From: SZUA-451 sp034721895
GTDB lineage: Bacteria; Campylobacterota; Campylobacteria; Campylobacterales; Sulfurovaceae
Length of the DNA stretch: 64,000 nt
Direction of reading: 5' to 3'
Assembly (NCBI GenBank): GCA_034721895.1
Contig: JAYEND010000041.1
Coordinates: 1-64,000, forward strand
Numbering within the stretch: position 1 is the stretch's first letter; each line of letters begins with the position of its first letter. This document shows positions 17,415 to 26,800 of the stretch, piece by piece. The notes below the pieces were generated by a model. It saw nothing but the letters and a program-made list of their open reading frames with translations, did no database searches and had not been told where the DNA came from. Both the position numbers and the translations under genes were made by a program.

Positions 17415-18917
17415 ATGGCAAAACGAACCGCAGTTATCGATATCGGTTCCAACTCCGCCAGACTTGTTATCTTTGAACGTACCAGCCGCTTCGGTTTCCA
17501 TCTGATCTGTGAACAAAAAAGCAAAGTCCGTATCGGCGAAGGTGCCTATGCCAAAGGCGGCTACCTCCAACCTGTCGGTATCGAGCGTGCTTACCTTGCT
17601 CTTCAATCCTTTATCCAGACGACGAAAAAATACCGGGTTCAGAAAATACTCTGTGTGGCAACCTCCGCACTCAGAGATGCTCCTAACGGACAAGAGTTTG
17701 TCCGGTGGATTCGCAAAGAGTTGAAACTCTCTATCAAAATTATCGACGGAAATGAGGAAGCAAAGCTCGGTGCCATTGCAGCCAACAATCTTCTTCCTGT
17801 TACTGATGGGATCACCATCGATATTGGCGGCGGCTCATCAGACATGGCCCTGATACGCAATGGAAAGATCCTTGAAACCTATTCTCTCAATATCGGTACC
17901 GTCCGGATCAAAGAACTCTTTTTTGATCGAAAAGCACCCATTCAGGAGGCAAAAGAGTATATCAAAGAGGAGTTAAAACGTCTTCCTGACTCCTTCAGGA
18001 GCCCGCTTGCCATAGGAATAGGAGGAACTGCCAGGGCTCTGAGCAAAGGGATAATGAAGAACGGCACTTATCCTCTGGATAAACTCCATGCTTTCAGTTA
18101 CCAGATTGAAGATCAAGTCGATTATCTGACAAATATTACTCTCTCCAGTGCCAAAGGACTAAAACAATTCAATCTCAAGAGAGAACGTTTTGATACTATC
18201 AGAGAAGGAACATTGATCTTTTTGGAGATTTTGAAGCAAATTCAAGCCAAAGAGATGATCACCAGCGGCGTCGGTGTCAGAGAAGGTGTATTTCTAAAAG
18301 ATCTGCTGCGAAACAACAATCTGAAATTTCCTGAAAGTTTCAACCCAAGCATCAGAAGCATACTTGATCGTTTTGACCATTTGACATCCAGGGACTCCAA
18401 TGCCGCACACAGAATCCAAATTGCCTCTGACCTCTATAGTGTCTGTCATAAAGAATTTGGCCTGGATAAAAAATATCAAAATGAGTTAAACGCCGCATTA
18501 AAACTTTCCAATATTGGCAAAACCCTGACGATTTATAAATCCAGGCAGCATGCCTTCTACATCGCAATGCAGGAACTCGATTATGGTTTTACCCATAGAG
18601 AGATGCTTACCATCTCTCTGCTATTGCGTACTTATGGCAGCTCTCTGCTCAAAAAATCGCTTTTTCAAACTTTCAAGCCGCTTTTACCCGGTAAAGAGCG
18701 TATGAAGTGTCTCAGCTTTATCTACAACCTGACTATCCTGCTGCATGAAAATTCCAATGAAGCCACATTCAGGTTCAGATATGAAAACCAAACCCTTACC
18801 ATCAAGTCCGACCAATCCCTCTATCATGCCAAAGAGGCGATCAAGTCACTGGAGAAACCGCATTCATTTGCCATTATAGTTGATGACAAAAGCAAGATGC
18901 CGGGATATTCCTTCTAA
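17415..18917 (+). CDS. ppx: Exopolyphosphatase / guanosine pentaphosphatase (Ppx/GppA)
   Basis: 500-residue ASKHA-fold phosphatase that hydrolyses polyphosphate and/or pppGpp. Key motifs are AVIDIGSNSARLVIFE at the N-terminus, GNEEAKLGA and the phosphate-2 loop TIDIGGGSSDMAL, followed by a helical C-terminal HD-like region (about 310-500). The start at ATG 17415 removes an upstream extension that would overlap the ferredoxin gene. It converges with bamA, overlapping it by 4 nt. Confidence 0.9.
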   Translation: MAKRTAVIDIGSNSARLVIFERTSRFGFHLICEQKSKVRIGEGAYAKGGYLQPVGIERAYLALQSFIQTTKKYRVQKILCVATSALRDAPNGQEFVRWIRKELKLSIKIIDGNEEAKLGAIAANNLLPVTDGITIDIGGGSSDMALIRNGKILETYSLNIGTVRIKELFFDRKAPIQEAKEYIKEELKRLPDSFRSPLAIGIGGTARALSKGIMKNGTYPLDKLHAFSYQIEDQVDYLTNITLSSAKGLKQFNLKRERFDTIREGTLIFLEILKQIQAKEMITSGVGVREGVFLKDLLRNNNLKFPESFNPSIRSILDRFDHLTSRDSNAAHRIQIASDLYSVCHKEFGLDKKYQNELNAALKLSNIGKTLTIYKSRQHAFYIAMQELDYGFTHREMLTISLLLRTYGSSLLKKSLFQTFKPLLPGKERMKCLSFIYNLTILLHENSNEATFRFRYENQTLTIKSDQSLYHAKEAIKSLEKPHSFAIIVDDKSKMPGYSF

Positions 18918-21238
18918 AACTTTGTTCCCATAGAGAATTCAAATGGTGCTTTCTCATCTTCAGGTACATCATCCAAAGCATAACCATAAATCAGGTTGAT
19001 GGGGCCAAACGGTGACTGCCATTCGATCTGTGCACCTACTGAAGTCCTGGTAAGATCATTTGATATAAATGTTCCGCCTTTAACATTATCGGCAGTGATA
19101 TGGCCTGCATCTGCGAAAAGGGTCAAACGCATCTTCGCGGCATCGGAAATCGGGATACTTGCCTCTACCGTTGCTGATGCCCTCTTGTCACCACCAAATC
19201 TGTTTTCAATCGGGAAACCGGTAATTGGATCTATATATGAAATATAAGGAGAGGCAGAATAAGGACTATATCCTCTCACGCTTCCGACACCACCCATATA
19301 GAGCCTTTCTGCTGTAGGAACCTTTTCATTTTCAGCATGTTCCAGCCAGGTACCCCTTGCTTTAAAGCGCATAATCAAATCATAATCGATCAGATCTTCC
19401 ATCCCATAATAAGCACCAAAACGGGCATAGATCTTGGTCATATTGGCATAGCTGTCATAGAAGAGTTGATCAATTGGGGTCAAATCACCGTCAAAGGCGC
19501 CAAACTCCAGATTGATGCCTGCAACAAATCCTTCCCTGGGAGTATAATAATCGTCTGTATTATCAAAATTAATGCCCATCAATCCTGCTGCTTTGCTGTA
19601 CTGATCCACATAGAGAAGTCGTTCTATAGCAGTCTCGTCGAAGCCTGAGTCTCCATTGATCTCTGATGCATTATCCATATAACTTACGCCTGCGGAAAAA
19701 TAAAAGTGGCGCAAAAACCTTCGACCTGCCATCAAGCTTGCTCCCGATTGATCTGTTGTATAGTCGATATACTCATAATAACGCCTAAAGATACTGGCAC
19801 TTAAACTATACTCACTATCCCAGACTCTTGGATTGGTAATAGAGAAATTTCCGCTTTTTGAAATCTGTGAAATATCGAAACCGAGAGTACTGCTCAGACC
19901 GGTACCAAAAAGATTTTTATTGGAAATACTGGCATTGAACATCAGTCCCTGGTAACTTCCATATCCACCACCTGCAGAAATACTTCCCGTCTGTGTCTCT
20001 TTGACTTTGACAAGCAGGTTGACCTTGTCCTCGCTGATCCGTTCCGGTACGATATCCACTTTTTCAAAAAAACCGGTTCGTCCCAGTGCACCTTTACTGT
20101 CTTTGAGATCAGTAAAGTTGTAGAGGTCACCGGGAGCAAGATAGATATATCTACGAATAACCCTGTCTTTTGTCACATCGTTGCCGGAAATCAAAACATC
20201 ATTGATGGTAACCTTTTTACCTTGAACTACCTGATACTGGAGATTGACAACACCTGTCTCCTCGTTTTTATGAAAATTGGGAGCAACTTTGGCATAAGCA
20301 TACCCGAGATTCCCCACTTCCTCTTTAAGGTGTTCCATATCGAGTCTCATTTTTTTGATATTGAAGACTCTTCCTTTTTTGAGCTTGAAGTCACTCATCA
20401 ATTTTTCACTGTCCAGCCCGGGTACACTCTGGGAAAGTGTCACATCTCCCACACGGAACTGTTTCCCTTCTTTGACCAAATAATTGACTTCGGCATTGTA
20501 CGAACCTGTATCAACACGCATCAAAGGCTTACTGACCTCCGCATCGATATACCCATGCTTCATGTAATTCTCACGTGCTCTCATCGAATCGTATTGAAGC
20601 TGATCAACCTTTGCATCGCTGCCGCCAATGATAGGCACCCAGCTATACCAGGTAGACTGCTTATTGACCAGATCTCGTTCGATATCGCGCTTTTTGAGCT
20701 CTTTTGCACCGACAAAGCTAGTCTTTTTGATCTTGATCTTCTCACCCTTGTTGACATCAAAAGTGATGGCATAACTGTCATTGATCTTCTTTTTGGAAAC
20801 TTCAACGACCGTATCATAGTACCCTTCGCTCTCGACTTTGCTGATCAGTGCCTGCTTCGCTTTCTCAATACGTCTCTCATCATAAAGATCACCTTTTTTA
20901 AGGCCGATACCTTGCAGCAGCTTCTCCGCATCATCCCCGCTTCCGTATCCGATCACCTTGATATTGGAGATTGCCGGCTTCTCATCAAAGTGATAAACGA
21001 GTACACCATTTCCTTTATTCTCAACCCAAACATCTTTGAAGTAACCCTGACTATAAAGGCTTTTGACAGACTCATCGATCTGCTCAGCATCGACGCTATC
21101 CCCTTCACGGATACCTGCAACCTCTTTGGCTACACTGGGAGAAAGATGTATCAAACCATCAAATTTGATCTGTTTGATTTTCTGAGCGGAAAGCAGTGTT
21201 CCTGCAATAATCCAAAATATGGCGATCTTTTTTATCAT
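18914..21238 (-). CDS. bamA: Outer-membrane protein assembly factor BamA
   Basis: Inserts beta-barrel proteins into the outer membrane. The 774-residue precursor has a signal peptide (about 1-18), POTRA domains (about 20-340) and a C-terminal 16-stranded barrel that includes the VRGY motif (GSVRGYSPY) and ends in the terminal Phe typical of outer-membrane proteins. It is transcribed away from tyrA and meets ppx tail to tail. Confidence 0.95.
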   Translation of the reverse strand: MIKKIAIFWIIAGTLLSAQKIKQIKFDGLIHLSPSVAKEVAGIREGDSVDAEQIDESVKSLYSQGYFKDVWVENKGNGVLVYHFDEKPAISNIKVIGYGSGDDAEKLLQGIGLKKGDLYDERRIEKAKQALISKVESEGYYDTVVEVSKKKINDSYAITFDVNKGEKIKIKKTSFVGAKELKKRDIERDLVNKQSTWYSWVPIIGGSDAKVDQLQYDSMRARENYMKHGYIDAEVSKPLMRVDTGSYNAEVNYLVKEGKQFRVGDVTLSQSVPGLDSEKLMSDFKLKKGRVFNIKKMRLDMEHLKEEVGNLGYAYAKVAPNFHKNEETGVVNLQYQVVQGKKVTINDVLISGNDVTKDRVIRRYIYLAPGDLYNFTDLKDSKGALGRTGFFEKVDIVPERISEDKVNLLVKVKETQTGSISAGGGYGSYQGLMFNASISNKNLFGTGLSSTLGFDISQISKSGNFSITNPRVWDSEYSLSASIFRRYYEYIDYTTDQSGASLMAGRRFLRHFYFSAGVSYMDNASEINGDSGFDETAIERLLYVDQYSKAAGLMGINFDNTDDYYTPREGFVAGINLEFGAFDGDLTPIDQLFYDSYANMTKIYARFGAYYGMEDLIDYDLIMRFKARGTWLEHAENEKVPTAERLYMGGVGSVRGYSPYSASPYISYIDPITGFPIENRFGGDKRASATVEASIPISDAAKMRLTLFADAGHITADNVKGGTFISNDLTRTSVGAQIEWQSPFGPINLIYGYALDDVPEDEKAPFEFSMGTKF

Positions 21239-21378
21239 TGTTGAGTGTCCTCATTGTTCATCTGCGGCATAAAGAGCAGTTCCAAAATACCTTGATGTGC
21301 ATATATTTGCCTATTATTTTATCTTTATTTCACTAAAAATATACTAAAAAATCCAGCCAATACAATATCGCCAGATGG

Positions 21379-21384
21379 TATAAT
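21379..21384 (+). promoter_or_regulatory. -10 box for tyrA
   Basis: TATAAT, 28 nt before the tyrA ATG, preceded by a T-rich region with no clear -35. An AAGGA site follows it. Confidence 0.5.
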
Positions 21385-21411
21385 GCGGCAAAGCTTCACA
21401 AGGAATCAAAA

Positions 21412-22242
21412 ATGAAAATCGGGATTATCGGACTGGGTTTAATGGGCGGTTCATTGGGAATCGCACTGAAATCCCGTTTTCCGGCCTACCGCATCATCGG
21501 TCTGGATCACAATGCAACACACTGTTCCCAGGCCCTTGAACTGGGACTGGTTGACACTGTTGCAGAGTCAGTTGATGCAATTAAAGAGTGTGATGTGATC
21601 TTTTTGAGTATCCCCGTCAACGGGATTATCACTGCCTTGCAAATCCTGAGTGATGTGGCTCCTGAATGTACGATTATCGATCTGGGAAGCACCAAGGAAA
21701 AAATAGTCTCTTCAGTCCCATCTGTCATCCGAAAAAACTTCGTTGCAGCGCACCCGATGACCGGAACGGAAAAAGTTGGTCCGACCGCTGCACTTCATGA
21801 TCTATACCTGGACAAAGTTGTTGTACTTTGTGATCTCGAAGAGAGCGGGGGACATCAGCAGGAGACTGCCCTCAGACTTTTTCGTGAAATTGGAATGAAA
21901 CCGGTCTTTATGGAGTCCAAAGAACATGATCGCCATGCCGCTTTCATCTCTCACATGCCCCATGCACTCAGTTTTTCCCTTGCCAATGCTGTCATGGAAC
22001 AAGAAGATCCCAAAAGCATCATTGCCTTGGCCAGCGGTGGATTCCGGGATATGAGCCGTATCGCCAAAAGTTCACCCATCATGTGGGAAGAGATCTTTCG
22101 CCAAAACAAGGGAAATCTTTTGACTGCACTGGAACACTTCAATACCGAACTGAAAAGGTGTCAGGAAATGGTAGAAAATGAAGAGTGGGAAGCACTCAAC
22201 GAATGGATGGAGAGTGCGAATAAACTGCATGACATTCTATAA
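21412..22242 (+). CDS. tyrA: Prephenate dehydrogenase TyrA
   Basis: NAD(P)-dependent enzyme of tyrosine synthesis. The 276-residue protein begins with a Rossmann fold, GIIGLGLMGGSLGIALKS, and has DLGSTKEKI and AAHPMTGTEKVG, then a helical dimerisation domain. There is no fused chorismate mutase and no ACT domain; the mutase activity in this window belongs to pheA. It converges with the DUF389 gene, with element E3 between. Confidence 0.93.
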   Translation: MKIGIIGLGLMGGSLGIALKSRFPAYRIIGLDHNATHCSQALELGLVDTVAESVDAIKECDVIFLSIPVNGIITALQILSDVAPECTIIDLGSTKEKIVSSVPSVIRKNFVAAHPMTGTEKVGPTAALHDLYLDKVVVLCDLEESGGHQQETALRLFREIGMKPVFMESKEHDRHAAFISHMPHALSFSLANAVMEQEDPKSIIALASGGFRDMSRIAKSSPIMWEEIFRQNKGNLLTALEHFNTELKRCQEMVENEEWEALNEWMESANKLHDIL

Positions 22243-22259
22243 ACGTCATACCTTCAAAC

Positions 22260-22315
22260 AATCAAAGCTTTTTCACAGAAAAGCCTAGCAAAATTCCTAA
22301 TTTCCAATTCTTCTT
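22260..22315 (-). repeat. Heptamer-hairpin element E3 (between convergent tyrA and DUF389 gene)
   Basis: Three 7-nt units (plus strand AATTCCT, AATTTCC, AATTCTT at 22292-22312), a 7-nt spacer and a stem GCTTTT(T)C / GAAAAGC (22267-22274 and 22278-22284, one extra T) followed on the minus strand by TTTGATTG. Being between two converging genes it could end both transcripts. Confidence 0.7.
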
Positions 22316-22319
22316 TTAT

Positions 22320-24233
22320 TTATAGCCTATACCTGAATGTTGCTATGACATCCGTCGGTTTTCCGACCACTTTGGCGATCAGTTTATGGAGATAGTCACG
22401 CTCTGACCTCTCCAGTTTTTCATTGATGATCACTTCGCAGCGTACCTCCGCCTTTTCCCCTTTGGGCTGATACTCGATTTTGTTAAGATAAACACTCTTC
22501 CCGTTGATATCAAACTTGACATGCAGGAGTGCACTTCGTATATCCGCACCCTCTTCCATCGTTTCAAAGGAGTGATAGAGCGGTACTGCGATCAGCAATG
22601 TGATCAAAGACCAGATGATGATCCCTTTTTTTGCCACATGAATGGGAGCAAAGCCCAAAAAAAGGAAGGTGAGTGCGCCGGCAAGGACGATCCCGATCAG
22701 GTTAGTCATAAAAAGCAGCAGGGCATTGAAAAACATATGATAATCACCCCACCCTATTCCGATTCCTGACACGGCCAGCGGCGGTACCAGGGCAACAGCG
22801 ATCGCTACTCCTGCCAGGGAACCAGAAATCTTTTCATCATTTTTAGCATAGGCAGCAGCAACTCCCGAAGCAATGGCAATCAGCATATCCAGTATAGTGG
22901 GCGAAAGCCGTGCCATCATTTCACTGCTCATTTCCCTGATCGGGGTCAGGTAGGCGATGAACATCGCAGTGAAAAGCGTAATGATGACACCGATAACAAT
23001 GGTCCTCATCCCATTTTTTGAAAGGCTCTCATCCCGCCTCAGTACCCCCATGCTCAAACTGACAATAGGCTGCATCAATGGAGCAAGGATCATCGCACCT
23101 ATGATCACGGAACTGGAGTTGATAAAAAGCCCCAGCGTCGCTATAACAGTCGCAAGAATAAGCAGGATGACAAAAGTACTGCTGATCTCCCCTTCATCCC
23201 GAAGACTGGTAAAGAGTGCTGTATAGCGCTCTTTTGAAGCGTGCGAAAAGAGTGGTAAGCCCTCCTTGAGAGAATTGATCGTCTCCTCATCTTTGGGTAT
23301 ATTGTCAAGACGGACGGAATTTCGATCTGTTTTTTCGGCAATTTGCTGTTCCCAGAATTTTACACCGACACTCAGAGCCAGAGCCTCACCTTGCGTTTCA
23401 AGCAAAACCGGCGTTTTCATCATCTCTTCATCATCAATAACCACCTTGACAGTCTCTTCGCAGTTCACTTCCAAATGACTGCTTTTTATATACCCGCAGG
23501 AGGAAGGCAGGCGACCAGCATTCCACTTCCGAAAAAGAAGTGTTAAGGGGGAGATGATATAGTATTGCAAGAGTGATGTCGGTGCGAGGATCAGCAGTAT
23601 ATTCTGACTGTCCTGAGCACTCAACTGCTTTTTCAGCAAAGTGGATATCCAACTAAAATTGTTATATTCCAAACCAAGCATCCCAATAGCAGAGAATGTG
23701 ATCTTCTCCTCTTTTGCAGTAGTTACGGTAAATTTATGATGCTTCAGAAAATTCTTTTTGCGCAAAGCATGCCAAAAAAGTTTGATACGTTTGAGAAAGG
23801 AGTATTTTGAATAGTGGAACTCATATTCTTTCAGGACGGATGCATTTCCGATACGCACTTCACTCAGGACAAGGGTCTCATTGCAGTAAAAGAGGTCTAC
23901 CTTTTTTTCACTGGGTCTAATTGCCTGAAGAAATGCCTCTTTTGGCTTCTTGGGCATATCCAGTATTTTCGATAATCGATTCTGCTCCGACAGAGGCACG
24001 ATCCCCGCAGAAAGCTGATGGTTTTTGGCCATCTCCAATACTGTTTTTATCTCCGTCAAAGTACCGGTAACAACAAGATGAGAAATGACATCATAATCAA
24101 GTTCAGGAAAAGAGTCATTTTCCGAAAAAATCTGATAGACGATCCTCTCATCCGTTTCAACGCTCTTGAATTGCTCTACAAATACCTCACAAGCACTGCC
24201 ATAGAGATAACAGATGTACTTTTCTGACTGCAT
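22320..24233 (-). CDS. DUF389 membrane protein with N-terminal diacylglycerol-kinase-like domain
   Basis: 637-residue protein. Residues about 350-555 are the DUF389/TIGR00341 hydrophobic domain with multiple spans (SSSVIIGAMILAPLMQPI and so on); its function is unknown. Residues about 45-295 resemble the bacterial DAGK/lipid-kinase fold: TGTLTEI (56-62) where kinases have GGDGTLNE, AGIVPLSEQNRLSKIL (77-92) where they have the PLGTGNDFA segment, then VDLFYCN and IDDEEMMKTP in place of the late IDGE segment. The catalytic GGD is absent, so I infer a non-catalytic lipid- or nucleotide-sensing module. A soluble tail follows the membrane domain. Confidence 0.75.
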   Translation of the reverse strand: MQSEKYICYLYGSACEVFVEQFKSVETDERIVYQIFSENDSFPELDYDVISHLVVTGTLTEIKTVLEMAKNHQLSAGIVPLSEQNRLSKILDMPKKPKEAFLQAIRPSEKKVDLFYCNETLVLSEVRIGNASVLKEYEFHYSKYSFLKRIKLFWHALRKKNFLKHHKFTVTTAKEEKITFSAIGMLGLEYNNFSWISTLLKKQLSAQDSQNILLILAPTSLLQYYIISPLTLLFRKWNAGRLPSSCGYIKSSHLEVNCEETVKVVIDDEEMMKTPVLLETQGEALALSVGVKFWEQQIAEKTDRNSVRLDNIPKDEETINSLKEGLPLFSHASKERYTALFTSLRDEGEISSTFVILLILATVIATLGLFINSSSVIIGAMILAPLMQPIVSLSMGVLRRDESLSKNGMRTIVIGVIITLFTAMFIAYLTPIREMSSEMMARLSPTILDMLIAIASGVAAAYAKNDEKISGSLAGVAIAVALVPPLAVSGIGIGWGDYHMFFNALLLFMTNLIGIVLAGALTFLFLGFAPIHVAKKGIIIWSLITLLIAVPLYHSFETMEEGADIRSALLHVKFDINGKSVYLNKIEYQPKGEKAEVRCEVIINEKLERSERDYLHKLIAKVVGKPTDVIATFRYRL

Positions 24234-24316
24234 GATTTTACCCTTTATGGGGAACTTTAGTGCTACCCTTTAGAAAGAAAATAATGACATGAAACAACTT
24301 TGGCATTGCTGTAATA

Positions 24317-25819
24317 TCAACTCTCCCTGTATTGATCTACCAAACGTTTCAACTCTTTTTTGTCAATGATGACATTTTTATCACCACCTCTCTTCGCATA
24401 GAGTTTTCTCACCATCGCCTCCACTTCCGGATTATCATTGGTATGCGGATAAAGAGTTTTCAGCGCTTCACTCTCTTTCATCGGATTGGGCTTCCTCTTC
24501 CATCGCAGTGAAGGCGGCAGCTTTACTGCTCCAAGTGTCAACAAAACACCTCCGCCAAAGGCAAGCAGAAGCATCCATGGGTTGAGTGCTTCAGTACGGA
24601 TCTCCCCTTTCTCTTTATATACTTCGTCTGCTTTTGTCTCGCTGCCTGGTGTTTGCTGAGGCTTGGCGCTTTGAACCGTCACAGGGGCAGATACATGTCC
24701 TCCGGAGATCTCAATTTGATAGGATTCAGTCTTTAGCTCTTCAACTTTTTCTGTTTTAAAATTAAAAAGGGGAAATGACTTGGAAGGGATCGTAAAATTA
24801 TGATCGGAGATAAAAACAAATTTCTTCTCATAACTGCTGATCAGTTGATTGCCTACCAGTTTGCTATCGACTTTGGCGGCATCACTGTAAACCGTCACAC
24901 CATCGATATCATACTTCAAGCCGTCAAAATCTTCCAGATTTCCTTCACCACTGATGGTGATCGTCAAATTAACCGGCTTATTGGCTTTGACTTTGGCAGC
25001 ATCAATTTTTTCACTCAGTTTCAGATCGCCGACCAGATCAGTCTGCTTCGGCAGTGCCTTGACTTCAAGATTCAAAGATCTGGAGGCTATTTGACTCCAT
25101 TTTGGCGTATCAAAGAAGGTTCCGAAAAATTCATCTTTTCGTTGACTCCGTTCAGCTACTTTGGCTCTGGCCGGCTCTATCGTCAGATTTCCATCACGTT
25201 TTGGAGTCAAAAGATAACGCAATTCATGAACAAGATAAGCACCTTTTCGATAGGTCTTCTCATCCCCAACTTCTTTGACAAAGAAATCTTTAAATGTTGG
25301 TTTTTGATACTCTACCTTCATCAAATCGACCTGACGCGATTCATTGAAGAAGACGGAAAGCAATAGTGGTTCTCCCACATAGACCTGCTGTTTATTGGCC
25401 ACCATATCCAGGTTGAACTTTTTTGAACTAGCTGGTGTCGGCGCTGCCGATTTGACGATCTTGATCTCGATGGGATCCGTATGCATCTCTTTTCCATCAA
25501 CTTTGATTGTAAAGGAAGGAATCGTTATCGGCTTATCCGGTACAAATGTCATAACCAATTTTGATATTCTCTCTATCTTGTTCTGGCCATTGATCGATGT
25601 AATGCCCATACTGGTCATACTGGTTTTTCCCTCTACTGTATATGGTCCGATAATATCGATCCGTGGAAATTCTACATCATTTCCTACCGCTTCAAGTGTC
25701 AGCCGGATACTGTTCCCCTCCACCACATTGGGATCATCCACCGTCGCCTTGACACTCGCCCCAAAAGCAAAAACCGCTGTCATCTGCAACAGTAAAAGTA
25801 TCTGTAATAATTGTTTCAT
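24317..25819 (-). CDS. batD: BatD-family protein
   Basis: 500-residue protein with a signal peptide (about 1-20), a large periplasmic region of Ig-like beta domains (about 21-400, BatD family) and a single C-terminal membrane span (about 412-432) followed by a cytoplasmic tail. In Bacteroides and Leptospira, bat genes were linked to oxygen or stress tolerance; the molecular role is not settled. It is the last gene of the moxR-bat operon and is separated from batC by element E4. Confidence 0.85.
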   Translation of the reverse strand: MKQLLQILLLLQMTAVFAFGASVKATVDDPNVVEGNSIRLTLEAVGNDVEFPRIDIIGPYTVEGKTSMTSMGITSINGQNKIERISKLVMTFVPDKPITIPSFTIKVDGKEMHTDPIEIKIVKSAAPTPASSKKFNLDMVANKQQVYVGEPLLLSVFFNESRQVDLMKVEYQKPTFKDFFVKEVGDEKTYRKGAYLVHELRYLLTPKRDGNLTIEPARAKVAERSQRKDEFFGTFFDTPKWSQIASRSLNLEVKALPKQTDLVGDLKLSEKIDAAKVKANKPVNLTITISGEGNLEDFDGLKYDIDGVTVYSDAAKVDSKLVGNQLISSYEKKFVFISDHNFTIPSKSFPLFNFKTEKVEELKTESYQIEISGGHVSAPVTVQSAKPQQTPGSETKADEVYKEKGEIRTEALNPWMLLLAFGGGVLLTLGAVKLPPSLRWKRKPNPMKESEALKTLYPHTNDNPEVEAMVRKLYAKRGGDKNVIIDKKELKRLVDQYRES

Positions 25820-25842
25820 ATTCTTGAGATCCTCTCTTCATC

Positions 25843-25909
25843 TAATAAAAGTTTTTCGCAGAAAAACCTACAAAAATTCCTCATTCCTAATTCCTCATTC
25901 CTAACTATT
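25843..25909 (-). repeat. Heptamer-hairpin element E4 (batC/batD)
   Basis: Five 7-nt units (plus strand AATTCCT, CATTCCT, AATTCCT, CATTCCT, AACTATT at 25875-25909), a 7-nt spacer, then stem GTTTTTC / GAAAAAC (25861-25867 and 25851-25857) with a 3-nt loop and TTTTATTA on the minus strand. It lies inside an operon, so if it terminates, batD would be expressed at a lower level than batC. Confidence 0.78.
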
Positions 25910-25913
25910 AATG

Positions 25914-26798
25914 CTACCACGGATTCACATTCTCCTCTCTCTGAGGCTTTTTAGCTTCTCCTGCCTGGTACATCATCGAGGGCATTTTCTTCTGATTGAG
26001 TTTCTTCAGCAGCCTTTTGAGCTCTTTCTGTGACATCTCCTGCTCTTTGCTCATCTTTTGTTCTTTTTGCTCCTGGCCTGAAGCGCTGCCTTCATCCTTT
26101 TTTTGATCCTCTTTCTCTTTGTCGGACTTTTGTTTATCTTTTTGACCCTCTTTATTCTCTTTATCCTGCTTTTCCTGGTCTTTTTTGCCCTTTTTTTGCT
26201 GATCTGGCTTTTTCTCCTGATCTTTCTGATCCTTTTTTTCCTGCTCTTTTTTCTGTTTCTCTTTTTTTTCTTTATCTTTTTTGTTTTGATCCTTTTGATC
26301 CTGATTCTGTTTCTTTTGATCCTGGTCTTTTTTGTCTTGGTCTTTCTTCTGGTCTTGTTTTTTCTTATCTTTCTTTTGTTGTTCTTTCTGTTTTTTGGCC
26401 AACTCAAGATTGAATCGTGTATCTGCATCTTCCCGTATCTTCAGGGCTTCTTCATAAGCCTTGATCGCTTCATCCAGTTTTTTTTGCTGAAAATAGCTAT
26501 TCCCCACATTGTGCAGTCGCTGCGCTTCATCCACTCCCTGGGCTTTTTTGTAAGATTCAAGCGCTTTGTCATACTGCTTGGCTTTGTAGTAAGCATTCCC
26601 TATATCATAATCAACTTCCGGTGTCTCTTTTTTCAATTCCCTTAGAAGAGCGGCACTTTTCTGATATTTTTCTTCTTCATAGGCTTTTTTAGCTTTGTCA
26701 ATTGTTTGAAAGTCCATTAAGCCGGCACTGGCAACAGTGAGCAGTGAGCAGTGAGCAGTGAGCAGTGTCAGGATGACCTTTTTAATATATTTTCTCAT
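25914..26798 (-). CDS. batC: BatC-like TPR protein with charged tail
   Basis: 294-residue protein with a signal peptide, TPR repeats (about 30-130; YDIGNAYYKAKQYDKALESYKKA and the following repeat) and a long Lys/Gln/Asp/Glu tail (about 135-250) that is probably disordered. The start is ATG 26798 with AGGAGG upstream, 2 nt after the batB stop. The hydrophobic core of the signal peptide (LTLLTAHCSLLTVASAG) is encoded by a perfect 7-nt tandem array (26735-26767), so loss or gain of one unit would shift the frame. Confidence 0.82.
   Translation of the reverse strand: MRKYIKKVILTLLTAHCSLLTVASAGLMDFQTIDKAKKAYEEEKYQKSAALLRELKKETPEVDYDIGNAYYKAKQYDKALESYKKAQGVDEAQRLHNVGNSYFQQKKLDEAIKAYEEALKIREDADTRFNLELAKKQKEQQKKDKKKQDQKKDQDKKDQDQKKQNQDQKDQNKKDKEKKEKQKKEQEKKDQKDQEKKPDQQKKGKKDQEKQDKENKEGQKDKQKSDKEKEDQKKDEGSASGQEQKEQKMSKEQEMSQKELKRLLKKLNQKKMPSMMYQAGEAKKPQREENVNPW
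26735..26767. repeat. Perfect 7-nt tandem array inside the batC signal-peptide codons
   Basis: 4.7 copies of CAGTGAG on the plus strand. No adjacent hairpin of the family is seen. It encodes the hydrophobic core of the BatC signal peptide with a 7-residue period. Confidence 0.9.
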
Positions 26799-26800
26799 TT

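Noticed and set aside
20222..21244. A 340-codon open frame opposite bamA
   Set aside because: BamA is clearly recognisable in the other strand, and the antisense product has no recognisable domain or ribosome-binding site.
26103..26645. A 180-codon hydrophobic open frame on the plus strand opposite batC
   Set aside because: It is the antisense of the Lys/Gln/Asp-rich BatC tail; the Phe/Leu-rich composition is the mirror of AAG/AAA/GAT codons.
26735..26767. Tandem repeats as part of a CRISPR array
   Set aside because: Units are 7 nt, directly adjacent and without spacers; no cas genes are present.
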